A stretch of 64,000 bases of DNA from WLMZ01 sp037139095 (GTDB lineage: Bacteria > Actinomycetota > Acidimicrobiia > Acidimicrobiales > Ilumatobacteraceae), in NCBI GenBank assembly GCA_037139095.1, contig JBAXHD010000004.1, positions 49,385 through 113,384 of the forward strand. The letters run 5' to 3'. This document shows positions 1 through 7,338 of this stretch, piece by piece; the stretch's first letter is position 1; each line of letters begins with the position of its first letter. The notes beneath the pieces are model-generated. The model was given only the letters and a program-made list of their open reading frames with translations, searched no databases and was not told the origin of the DNA. A program made the translations under genes and the position numbers.

Positions 1-1249
1 GAATTGAGCCAGAGTCGCTCTGCATCGTCGCCACGTTTCGGATGTCGCACTCGGGGGCAAACGGAAGCCACGGGTTGCGCTCCCATCCGTGGTTCACGTC
101 GGCGGTCCATGGCAGGGGAGCGCGGCAGCCATCGCGCCCGCCCGGATCAAGCTGCGTTGCCGGATCAACGGCGGCATCTACGAGGCCGAGTTCTTCACCC
201 TGATACATGAAGGGCGTGCCGGGCAACGTGAGCAGCATGACTGCGGCAACGCGGGCATCGGCTTCGGCTCCGCCGTAGCGCTGACGGTGGCGCGGCACAT
301 CGTGATTTGAAAGCACCCATGTTGGCCATGCATTGCGAGATGCAAGATGGCTCAGCGTGTTCGTGATCTTGTTGCGCAAACCGGCTGCGTTCCATTTCGC
401 CCAGAGGAATGAGAAGTTGAACGACAGGTGCAATTCGTCGCCGTTGCCGTAGTACGCAGCCATTGCTGCCTCATCGAGCAGGTACACCTCGCCGACGCTG
501 GTTCGTTCGCCCGCGTAGCTGTCGAGTACGCGCCGAATGCCGCGCAGCCGTTGGTGAGTGACGGCCACATCGTTGAACGGCACATGGCTAATGCCGCGCT
601 CGGCGGCCACCGGTGGATCATCGTGGTCTATGTCTTTGCCAATGAGGTGCACAACGTCCATGCGAAAGCCATCGATGCCGCGGTCGAGCCAAAACCGAAG
701 CGTGTCGTGCATCGCTGCCTCAACATCGGGGTTATCCCAGTTGAGGTCGGGCTGCTCGCGTAAGAAGCAATGCAAGTACCACTGGTCGCGCCGCTCGTCG
801 TAGTCCCAAGCCGATGAGCCCTCGCGGAACGAGCCGAGCCAGTTGTTCGCAGGTTCGTCCCTCCACACGTACCAGTCGGCCTTGGGGTTGGTGCGATCAG
901 TGCGACTCTCTTCGAACCATGGGTGTTCCTCGCTGGTGTGGTTGGGCACCCAGTCGAGCATCAGGCGCATGCCGCGGCCATGACAATCGGCGATGAGTTC
1001 GTCCATGTCGGCGAGCGTTCCGAAGATGGGATCGATGTCGCAGTAGTCGCTTACGTCGTAGCCAAAATCGGCCATCGGCGAACTGAACACCGGCGAGAGC
1101 CACAACACCTTGATGCCCAACCACTCGAGGTAATCAAGTCGCGAACGAATGCCTTGAAGGTCGCCGACACCGTCGCCGTTTGCGTCGGCAAAGCTGCGTG
1201 GGTAGATCTGATATACGACTTCTGTCTTCCACCACGGGGCGTTGTTCAT
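1..1249 (-). CDS. GH13 alpha-glucosidase-like glycoside hydrolase (C-terminus beyond window)
   Basis: Hydrolyses alpha-glucosidic bonds of small oligosaccharides, probably in the cytoplasm as no signal peptide is seen. About 416 residues are present and the frame runs off the left edge; relatives have roughly 530-560. All GH13 signature regions are visible: a calcium-type loop DANGDGVGD (22-30), DWVPNH (99-104), GFRMD with nucleophile Asp198, VGEVY with acid/base Glu254, and SNHD with Asp317. The start is the ATG at 1249, followed by the typical NAPWWKTEVVYQIYPRSF opening; no good ribosome site precedes it. It is divergent from korA. Oligo-1,6-glucosidase, alpha-glucosidase and trehalose-type specificities cannot be told apart here. 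Confidence 0.9.
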   Translation of the reverse strand, partial: MNNAPWWKTEVVYQIYPRSFADANGDGVGDLQGIRSRLDYLEWLGIKVLWLSPVFSSPMADFGYDVSDYCDIDPIFGTLADMDELIADCHGRGMRLMLDWVPNHTSEEHPWFEESRTDRTNPKADWYVWRDEPANNWLGSFREGSSAWDYDERRDQWYLHCFLREQPDLNWDNPDVEAAMHDTLRFWLDRGIDGFRMDVVHLIGKDIDHDDPPVAAERGISHVPFNDVAVTHQRLRGIRRVLDSYAGERTSVGEVYLLDEAAMAAYYGNGDELHLSFNFSFLWAKWNAAGLRNKITNTLSHLASRNAWPTWVLSNHDVPRHRQRYGGAEADARVAAVMLLTLPGTPFMYQGEELGLVDAAVDPATQLDPGGRDGCRAPLPWTADVNHGWERNPWLPFAPECDIRNVATMQSDSGSI

Positions 1250-1290
1250 CTGGTCCAGCGTAGAGAACAGCGGGTGTATGGTTCGTGGTG

Positions 1291-1309
1291 GGGCGGGATG
1301 GCCCCGCCC
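1291..1309. other. GC-rich hairpin between GH13 gene and korA
   Basis: GGGCGGG and CCCGCCC form a perfect 7-bp stem around a 5-base loop in the 79-bp divergent gap, just before the korA ribosome site (GGGAGG, 1316-1321). No T tract follows, so it is not a standard terminator. It could be an operator or a leader structure for korA. Confidence 0.35.
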
Positions 1310-1328
1310 GTACTAGGGAGGCATCCCA

Positions 1329-3209
1329 ATGACCGACACTGCAGAACGCAAGTCGGCACCCGAGACGTTACGTCGTGTTGTGGTGCGATTCGCCGGTGAC
1401 TCCGGAGACGGCATGCAACTCGCCGGCGACCGGTTCACCTCGGCGAGCGCAATGTTCGGCAACGATCTGTCCACCTTTCCCGACTACCCAGCCGAGATCC
1501 GCGCTCCCGCCGGAACGGTGAATGGTGTCTCAAGCTTTCAGGTGCAGATCTCTGATCACGACATCACCACACCTGGTGATGCACCGAGCGTGTTGATCGC
1601 AATGAACCCAGCAGCGCTGAAGGCAGACCTTGGCCGACTTGAGCAAGGTGGGTTGCTCATCGTGAACCGTGATGCGTTTGGCGAGCGTGACCTCACCAAA
1701 GTTGGCTACGTCACCAATCCGCTCGACGACGATTCCTTGGCCAACTACCGGGTTGTCGAAGTGCCGATGACATCGCTCACCGTGCAGGCCGCCACCGAAC
1801 TCGGTGTGAAACCTCGCGACGCCGAACGATCGAAGAACTTCTTTGCACTTGGCATGATTTCGTGGTTGTTCTCTCGACCGCGCGAGTTCACTCTCGAATG
1901 GATTGCCTCGCGGTTCACCGACGAACTTGTGCGGGCATCAAACGCCGCTGCGTTCAACGCCGGCTACCACTTTGGTGAAACCACCGAACTGTTCGATCAT
2001 CCGTTTCAGGTTGAGTCGGCGCACATGGCGGCGGGGGAGTACACCAACATCACCGGCAATGTTGCTCTTGCTTGGGGACTCGTTGCCGCCGGACAACTTG
2101 CGAAGCTGCCCGTGTTTTTAGGCAGCTACCCAATCACCCCGGCCTCCGACATCTTGCACGAACTCTCGAAGGCCAAGCACTTTGGGATTCGCACTGTTCA
2201 GGCCGAAGACGAGATTGCAGCAGCGGGCATGGCTCTCGGCGCAGCGTTTGCCGGGCACCTTGGGGTGACAACAACGAGCGGCCCGGGCCTGGCACTCAAG
2301 AGCGAGACCATCAGTCTTGGCGTGTCGCTGGAGTTGCCGATGATCATCGTCGATGTGCAGCGCGGCGGACCATCAACGGGCTTGCCCACCAAGACCGAGG
2401 CCGCCGATTTGAACATCGCAATGTACGGGCGTCATGGCGAAGCACCGCTGCCTATCGTTGCGGCCTACAGCCCGAGCCATTGCTTTCATGCGGCCATCGA
2501 GGCGGCGCGCATCGCGCTGAAATACCGCACGCCGGTCATCTTGCTCTCCGATGGGTACATCGCCAACGGCTCCGAACCGTGGCTGCTCCCCGATGTCGAT
2601 TCGTTGCCCGACATCTCGGTGTCGTTTCAGACAGAGATGAATCACGTTGCGCCCGACGGCACCGACGAGTACTGGCCGTACTTGCGTGACCCCGAGACGC
2701 TCGCTCGGCCGTGGGCAATTCCGGGCACGCCCGGATTGATGCATCGCATCGGTGGTCTTGAAAAAGAAGACGGCAGCGGCGACATCAATTACACGCCAGC
2801 AAACCACGACAAGATGGTTCATCTGCGTGCAGCCAAAATCGCGGGCATCGCCAACGACATCGCTGCGGCTGAGATTGTCGGCGACGCTGATGCCGATGTG
2901 TGCATTCTTGGTTGGGGCTCTACGTGGGCGGCGATCTTTGCCGCAGTGCAACGCATCCGTGCTCGCGGCGACAAAGTTGCGTGGGTGCACCTCACCCATG
3001 TCAATCCGTTGCCAGCCAACTTGGGCGATCTGTTGCGCGGCTTTCCCAAGGTGATCGTTCCCGAATTAAACCTCGGCCAGTTGTGCCGCATCGTGCGGTC
3101 CGAATATCTCATCGATGCCCAACCGGTGAGCAAGGTGCAGGGCTTGCCCTTCACCGCCACCGAACTCGAACATGCCGTCGCTGCAGCAGTCAAAGGAGCA
3201 CAACAATGA
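1329..3209 (+). CDS. korA: 2-oxoglutarate:ferredoxin oxidoreductase, alpha subunit (gamma-alpha fusion)
   Basis: With KorB this makes the enzyme that oxidatively decarboxylates 2-oxoglutarate to succinyl-CoA with ferredoxin as electron acceptor, a TCA-cycle step in many actinobacteria. The 626 residues show the gamma-type domain first (VVRFAGDSGDGMQLAG near residue 20) and then the alpha domain with GSYPITPASD, a GPGLALKSE loop and VQRGGPSTGLPT. The length fits fused KorA subunits. The start ATG follows a strong GGGAGG ribosome site. The stop overlaps the korB start by four bases (ATGA), so the two are translationally coupled. A related 2-oxoacid substrate is possible, but the pairing with a short KorB favours 2-oxoglutarate. 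Confidence 0.93.
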   Translation: MTDTAERKSAPETLRRVVVRFAGDSGDGMQLAGDRFTSASAMFGNDLSTFPDYPAEIRAPAGTVNGVSSFQVQISDHDITTPGDAPSVLIAMNPAALKADLGRLEQGGLLIVNRDAFGERDLTKVGYVTNPLDDDSLANYRVVEVPMTSLTVQAATELGVKPRDAERSKNFFALGMISWLFSRPREFTLEWIASRFTDELVRASNAAAFNAGYHFGETTELFDHPFQVESAHMAAGEYTNITGNVALAWGLVAAGQLAKLPVFLGSYPITPASDILHELSKAKHFGIRTVQAEDEIAAAGMALGAAFAGHLGVTTTSGPGLALKSETISLGVSLELPMIIVDVQRGGPSTGLPTKTEAADLNIAMYGRHGEAPLPIVAAYSPSHCFHAAIEAARIALKYRTPVILLSDGYIANGSEPWLLPDVDSLPDISVSFQTEMNHVAPDGTDEYWPYLRDPETLARPWAIPGTPGLMHRIGGLEKEDGSGDINYTPANHDKMVHLRAAKIAGIANDIAAAEIVGDADADVCILGWGSTWAAIFAAVQRIRARGDKVAWVHLTHVNPLPANLGDLLRGFPKVIVPELNLGQLCRIVRSEYLIDAQPVSKVQGLPFTATELEHAVAAAVKGAQQ

Positions 3210-4249
3210 CCGACACGGTTGTCTCGCTGACCACGAAGAAGGATTGGTCTACCGATCAAGAGGTGCGTTGGTGTCCGGGCTGCGGCGATTACGGAATCTT
3301 GCTTGCCGTTCAAACGTTGATGCCAGAGCTCGGCCTGAAGCCTGAGAACACGGTGTTCGTGTCAGGCATCGGGTGCTCAAGCCGGTTCCCGTATTACATG
3401 AACACATACGGCATTCACGGCATTCACGGCCGGGCGCCAGCCATCGCCACCGGTATCGCTGTGGCGCGACCAGACCTCGATGTGTGGGTGGTTACTGGTG
3501 ATGGCGATGCGCTGTCTATTGGCGGCAACCATCTGATTCATGCGTTGCGTCGCAATGTGAACCTCACCATCTTGTTGTTCAACAACCGCATCTACGGCTT
3601 GACCAAAGGTCAGTATTCGCCCACCTCCGAGTTGGGCAAGGTCACCAAGTCGACGCCGATGGGGTCGATCGACCATCCGTTCAGCCCGCTCGCACTGGCG
3701 CTCGGTGCCGAAGCCGGGTTTGTGGCTCGTACTCATGACCTCGATCGCAAGCACATGATGGACACGTTGCGCGCAGCCCACGCCCACCGCGGCACATCGT
3801 TCGTTGAGATTTTGCAGAACTGCAATGTCTTCAACGAGGGGGCTTATGACGAACTCACCGGTCGCAAGGTTCGCGGCGAGATGATGATCGACCTGCGCCA
3901 CGGCGAGCCCATCGTGTTCGGCGAGAACGGTCATGCGGGAGTGGTGATGGGAGCCGACGGACATCTCCGCATCGTTGAGGTAGCCGATGTCGGTCTCGAG
4001 GCGATCGTGAAGCACGATGCACACCGAGCCGATCCAAGCCTCGCGTTTGCACTGGCTCGCCTTTCGGCCGACGCCCCTGCCGGTGAGTCTCACAGTTGGA
4101 CTCCCACGCCGTTTGGGGTGTTTCGCGATGTCGATCGACCCGAGTATGGGGCGATGTTGGGCGCTCAGCTCGCTCAAGCGTCGTCGAAAATGGGTCCTGG
4201 AGACCTCGCCGCGCTGCTTCGGTCGGCCGGAACATGGCAGATTGTATGA
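3206..4249 (+). CDS. korB: 2-oxoglutarate:ferredoxin oxidoreductase, beta subunit
   Basis: Thiamine-diphosphate-binding beta subunit partnering KorA. The 347 residues open with MTDTVVSLTTKKDW and carry the cluster-ligand motif WCPGCGDYG, then GIGCSSRFPYY, and the ThDP/Mg motif GDGDALSIGGNH followed by NNRIYGLTKGQ. The start is the ATG at 3206 inside the korA stop (ATGA); a longer open frame upstream lies inside korA and has no family similarity. Ferredoxin itself is not encoded in the window. The length is normal for the family (about 340-360). Confidence 0.93.
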   Translation: MTDTVVSLTTKKDWSTDQEVRWCPGCGDYGILLAVQTLMPELGLKPENTVFVSGIGCSSRFPYYMNTYGIHGIHGRAPAIATGIAVARPDLDVWVVTGDGDALSIGGNHLIHALRRNVNLTILLFNNRIYGLTKGQYSPTSELGKVTKSTPMGSIDHPFSPLALALGAEAGFVARTHDLDRKHMMDTLRAAHAHRGTSFVEILQNCNVFNEGAYDELTGRKVRGEMMIDLRHGEPIVFGENGHAGVVMGADGHLRIVEVADVGLEAIVKHDAHRADPSLAFALARLSADAPAGESHSWTPTPFGVFRDVDRPEYGAMLGAQLAQASSKMGPGDLAALLRSAGTWQIV

Positions 4250-4377
4250 TCTGGCGGGGTCGTGAGCAGGGAAATCAGTCGAAAATCGATGCAGGTCACC
4301 TCTGCAATCCGTCTGGTTGCATGCAGCGAACGATAGGCTTGAACCCGATGTTATTTCTCTAGGTTCGGAGCCCTGCC

Positions 4378-4563
4378 GTGAAGAAGGGTCGTCATCGCCG
4401 CTTTGAAGAAGCGCGAAAGCTCAAGCAAGCTGGTCCCAGCGCACTCGATCTGGGATTTGCGGGCACTGATCAACGTCCTCGTACCGAAGACGATGAGTAC
4501 GCCGCGCTAGCGGAGAAGTACGGCGTCACCTTCGATGACGACGACGAAGAGCCCGAAGACTGA
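4378..4563 (+). CDS. small acidic-tailed hypothetical protein
   Basis: A 61-residue protein starting with GTG at 4378, nine bases after a GGAG ribosome site. The N-terminus is basic (MKKGRHRRFEEARKLK), the middle has GTDQRPRTEDDEYAALAEKYGV, and the end is strongly acidic (DDDDEEPED). I do not recognise a family and see no signal peptide, cysteine pair or membrane segment. It stands alone between korB (128 bases upstream) and typA. The charge split, good ribosome site and codon use like its neighbours suggest a real gene; a role in binding nucleic acid or ribosomes is only a guess. Confidence 0.6.
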   Translation: MKKGRHRRFEEARKLKQAGPSALDLGFAGTDQRPRTEDDEYAALAEKYGVTFDDDDEEPED

Positions 4564-4582
4564 ATCTGAAGCTGTAATACAC

Positions 4583-4627
4583 CTGAGGCAGCATTTGTCT
4601 CCTGCCGCGCTGTGGCCCCCGCCTCAG
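4583..4627 (+). other. possible leader stem upstream of typA
   Basis: CTGAGGC (4583-4589) and GCCTCAG (4621-4627) are perfect 7-bp complements 31 bases apart in the 93-base stretch before typA. AAGCTG (4569-4574) can also pair with CAGCTT (4625-4630), so two alternative stems share the 3' arm. No known riboswitch or ribosomal-protein leader is recognised. Confidence 0.25.
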
Positions 4628-4656
4628 CTTTGCGGTATCAACGAAAACCGCGGACT

Positions 4657-6486
4657 ATGACCCAATTACGAAATATCGCCCTTGTCGCGCACGTCGACCA
4701 CGGCAAAACCACACTCGTCGATGCCCTGTTGCGCGCAACGGGCACCTTTGCAGCCCACCAGGCGGTCGTTGACCGTGTGATGGACAGCAACGACCAAGAG
4801 CGCGAGCGTGGCATCACCATTCTCGCCAAGGCTGCTTCCATCACATGGAAGGGCACCAAGATCAATCTCGTTGACACCCCCGGCCACGCCGACTTCGGTG
4901 GCGAAGTCGAACGCGCGCTCACCATGGTCGACGGCGTGCTGCTGCTCGTCGATGCGGCCGAGGGCCCGTTGCCGCAGACCCGTTATGTGCTGCAAAAGGC
5001 ATTGGCGCTCGATCTGCCGGCAATCGTCATTATCAACAAGGTGGACCGCGGCGACGCACGCCCAGAAGAAGTGCTCGACGAGGTGTACCAGTTGTTCATC
5101 GACCTCGATGCCGGCGATCACCACATCGACTTCCAGGTCATCTCGGCTGTTGCTCGCGAAGGTCGCTCAATGCGCGGCGTCGGCATGCCCGGCCCCGACG
5201 AAGACCTCTCGGCCCTGCTCGACACCATTCTCGAGACCATCCCTGCGCCTCAGGGCGACCCAACGGCGCCGTTGCAGGCCATGGTCACCACGCTCGATGC
5301 CAGCGAGTACCTCGGTCGTCTCGCTATCGGTCGCGTGGTCAATGGTGTGATGCGTCGTGGCGACACGGTGGCCCTGCTCGAAGAAGAGTTCGGCGAAGGT
5401 CAGCCGCCGCTCAAGCGTCGCCTCAGCCAGTTGATGGCCTTCGAGGGCGTGAGCCGTAACGAAGTTCAAGAGCTCTCGGCAGGCGACTTGTTCGTCGTTG
5501 CCGGATTCCCCGAGGTCGAGATCGGCGACACCATTGCTTCGGTCGAGTCACCAGTGGCATTGCCACGATTGATGGTCGACGAACCGGTGCTGCGTATGAC
5601 CTTCGGCGTCAACACCTCGCCGTTTGCGGGCAAAGACGGCAAGTACCTCACCAGCCGCCACCTTGTCGATCGTCTCGAAAAAGAACTGCTCGGCAACGTT
5701 TCTATCAAGCTGTTCGAAACCGGCTCGCCCGACATCATCGAAGTTGCTGGCCGTGGCGAATTGCAGTTGGCCGTGTTGATCGAGTCGATGCGTCGCGAGG
5801 GTTACGAGCTGCAGGTCAGCCGCCCCGAGGTCATCACCAAAGAAGTCAACGGCAAGCGCTTCGAGCCGCAAGAGCGCGGCGTGTGCGACGTGCCCGACGA
5901 TCATGTCGGCACTGTGACCCAAGAACTGGCGCCTCGCAAGGGCCGCATCACCGACCTTCGCCCTGGCGATGCCGGCCGCACCATTGTCACCTTCGAATGC
6001 CCAAGCCGCGGTCTCATTGGCTTCCGTTCGTTGCTGATGACCGTCACTCGCGGTACCGCGCTGTTGCATCAGCATCACCTCGGGTGGATGCCATGGACTG
6101 GCGAAATGCCCGATTCCCGTGGCGGCGCGATGGTTGCCGACCGCATTGGGCAGTCCACGGGCTACGCGCTCGACAAACTGCAACTCAGCGGCCAGTTCTT
6201 CATTGCTCCAGGTGAGCAGGTTTACGAAGGCATGGTCGTTGGCGAATGTGCCCGTGAAGACGAGATGGTGGTCAACGCCGTTCGTCCGAAGGAAAAGAAC
6301 AACATTCGTACGCACAGCCACGACGATGCGGTCAAGTTGCCGGCCCCTCGCATTCATAGCCTCGAGACAGCTATTGAGTGGATCGCCGACGACGAGCTCG
6401 TCGAGGTCACGCCCAAGAACATCCGCATTCGCAAGAAGCACCTCGCCCTTGAAGATCGTCGTAAGGCGAACAAAAAGGTCAAGTAG
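4657..6486 (+). CDS. typA: ribosome-associated GTPase TypA/BipA
   Basis: Translation-factor GTPase that binds the ribosome and helps assembly and stress adaptation. The 609 residues begin [19 protein letters not shown], the family-typical opening, so the ATG at 4657 is preferred over an in-frame GTG at 4612, which would add 15 residues unlike the family. G motifs visible: AHVDHGKT (P-loop), [12 protein letters not shown] (switch II) and NKVDR (base specificity). The C-terminal BipA-specific region ends in basic residues (RKANKKVK). It is monocistronic, with a hairpin terminator directly after the stop. Confidence 0.95.
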   Translation: MTQLRNIALVAHVDHGKTTLVDALLRATGTFAAHQAVVDRVMDSNDQERERGITILAKAASITWKGTKINLVDTPGHADFGGEVERALTMVDGVLLLVDAAEGPLPQTRYVLQKALALDLPAIVIINKVDRGDARPEEVLDEVYQLFIDLDAGDHHIDFQVISAVAREGRSMRGVGMPGPDEDLSALLDTILETIPAPQGDPTAPLQAMVTTLDASEYLGRLAIGRVVNGVMRRGDTVALLEEEFGEGQPPLKRRLSQLMAFEGVSRNEVQELSAGDLFVVAGFPEVEIGDTIASVESPVALPRLMVDEPVLRMTFGVNTSPFAGKDGKYLTSRHLVDRLEKELLGNVSIKLFETGSPDIIEVAGRGELQLAVLIESMRREGYELQVSRPEVITKEVNGKRFEPQERGVCDVPDDHVGTVTQELAPRKGRITDLRPGDAGRTIVTFECPSRGLIGFRSLLMTVTRGTALLHQHHLGWMPWTGEMPDSRGGAMVADRIGQSTGYALDKLQLSGQFFIAPGEQVYEGMVVGECAREDEMVVNAVRPKEKNNIRTHSHDDAVKLPAPRIHSLETAIEWIADDELVEVTPKNIRIRKKHLALEDRRKANKKVK

Positions 6487-6504
6487 GCCATCACTGGCCT
6501 TGCG

Positions 6505-6539
6505 CTACGAGGCCGGCGCATGAGCGCCGCGACTCGTAG
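6505..6539. terminator. bidirectional hairpin between typA and the cysteine-rich gene
   Basis: CTACGAG (6505-6511) pairs with CTCGTAG (6533-6539), and inside this GGCGC (6515-6519) pairs with GCGCC (6524-6528) around an ATGA loop, with a small internal bulge. It fills most of the 53-base gap between two convergent genes and abuts the minus-strand stop codon. No T tract is present, so it is a strong stem rather than a classic intrinsic terminator. Confidence 0.55.
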
Positions 6540-7265
6540 TTACTTGCGGCGTACCGCCGGATGCGCAACTGGTGTGGCTCGACTTTTCTCGAGCTGCTTC
6601 ACCAGCATGTCGTACACCTTCACTCCGGTGAACTCGATGATCTCGTCGCGTAGGTATTGATACGTCTGCTTGCTGCCGTTGAACGCCTCTGAGGTCTCGG
6701 TGCACCACCAGTGAAAGTCGTTGCCGCCTTCGCCCCAGTCGCGGCGTTTCCACTCGCGCAGGGTGCTGGTGACATGGCCGTGCAGGTCGGTATCTTCGTG
6801 CAGGCGAAGGGGGAGCTGCCAACACACGTCGGGCTTCCAGTCGATGGGGCGTTCGCCAACAGCCAGTGCGGCGCTGTGTAGGGCGCAGCCGGCGCCTCCA
6901 GCAAAGCCGGGCCGGTTGTGGAAGATGCAGGCGCCATCGATCACGCGAGTGGTGGTGGTGCCGTCGGGGTCGATGGCAGTCCATCCACCGTCGGCTGCCT
7001 CGGCGTGGTACTGCCACTGCTCGGGTGTGAGCCGGGCCGAGCTCTCGACCACGGTTTGCACATCGGCGTCGTCGATGAAGTGGGCGCCAAAGCTGCAGCA
7101 TCCCTGTTGTAGGTCTGATGCGTCGGTTGACAGCACGCCCTTGCAGCCATTGCCCCAGATGCAGTTCCAGCCCGAGCGCAAGAACGTGGCATCGAAGACC
7201 CACGTGCGATGCTCGTCGGGGTCGTCGAAGCTGATGTATTCGTGCAGGTCGTCGGGTCGGGCCAC
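6540..7265 (-). CDS. cysteine-rich conserved hypothetical protein (possible metal-cluster binder)
   Basis: A soluble protein of about 241 residues whose cysteines sit in conserved-looking motifs: WNCIWGNGCKGV, then QGCCSFGAHF, GACIFHNRPGFAGGAGC, PDVCWQLPL and WWCTET. At least seven cysteines with nearby histidines suggest a zinc or iron site like the YkgJ-type cysteine-cluster proteins; this is a pattern match only. The start is uncertain: GTG at 7265 gives VARPDDLHEYISFDDPDE, while a TTG at 7310 would add 15 residues. Neither has a clear ribosome site. It is divergent from alaS, and its stop abuts the hairpin at 6505-6539. Confidence 0.7.
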   Translation of the reverse strand: MARPDDLHEYISFDDPDEHRTWVFDATFLRSGWNCIWGNGCKGVLSTDASDLQQGCCSFGAHFIDDADVQTVVESSARLTPEQWQYHAEAADGGWTAIDPDGTTTTRVIDGACIFHNRPGFAGGAGCALHSAALAVGERPIDWKPDVCWQLPLRLHEDTDLHGHVTSTLREWKRRDWGEGGNDFHWWCTETSEAFNGSKQTYQYLRDEIIEFTGVKVYDMLVKQLEKSRATPVAHPAVRRK

Positions 7266-7338
7266 GCCAAGAACGTAGCGCGCGACATGAGAATTACACC
7301 AGATCGCCAAGAGGTCGAAAGGGTAGGCTGCTCAGACC

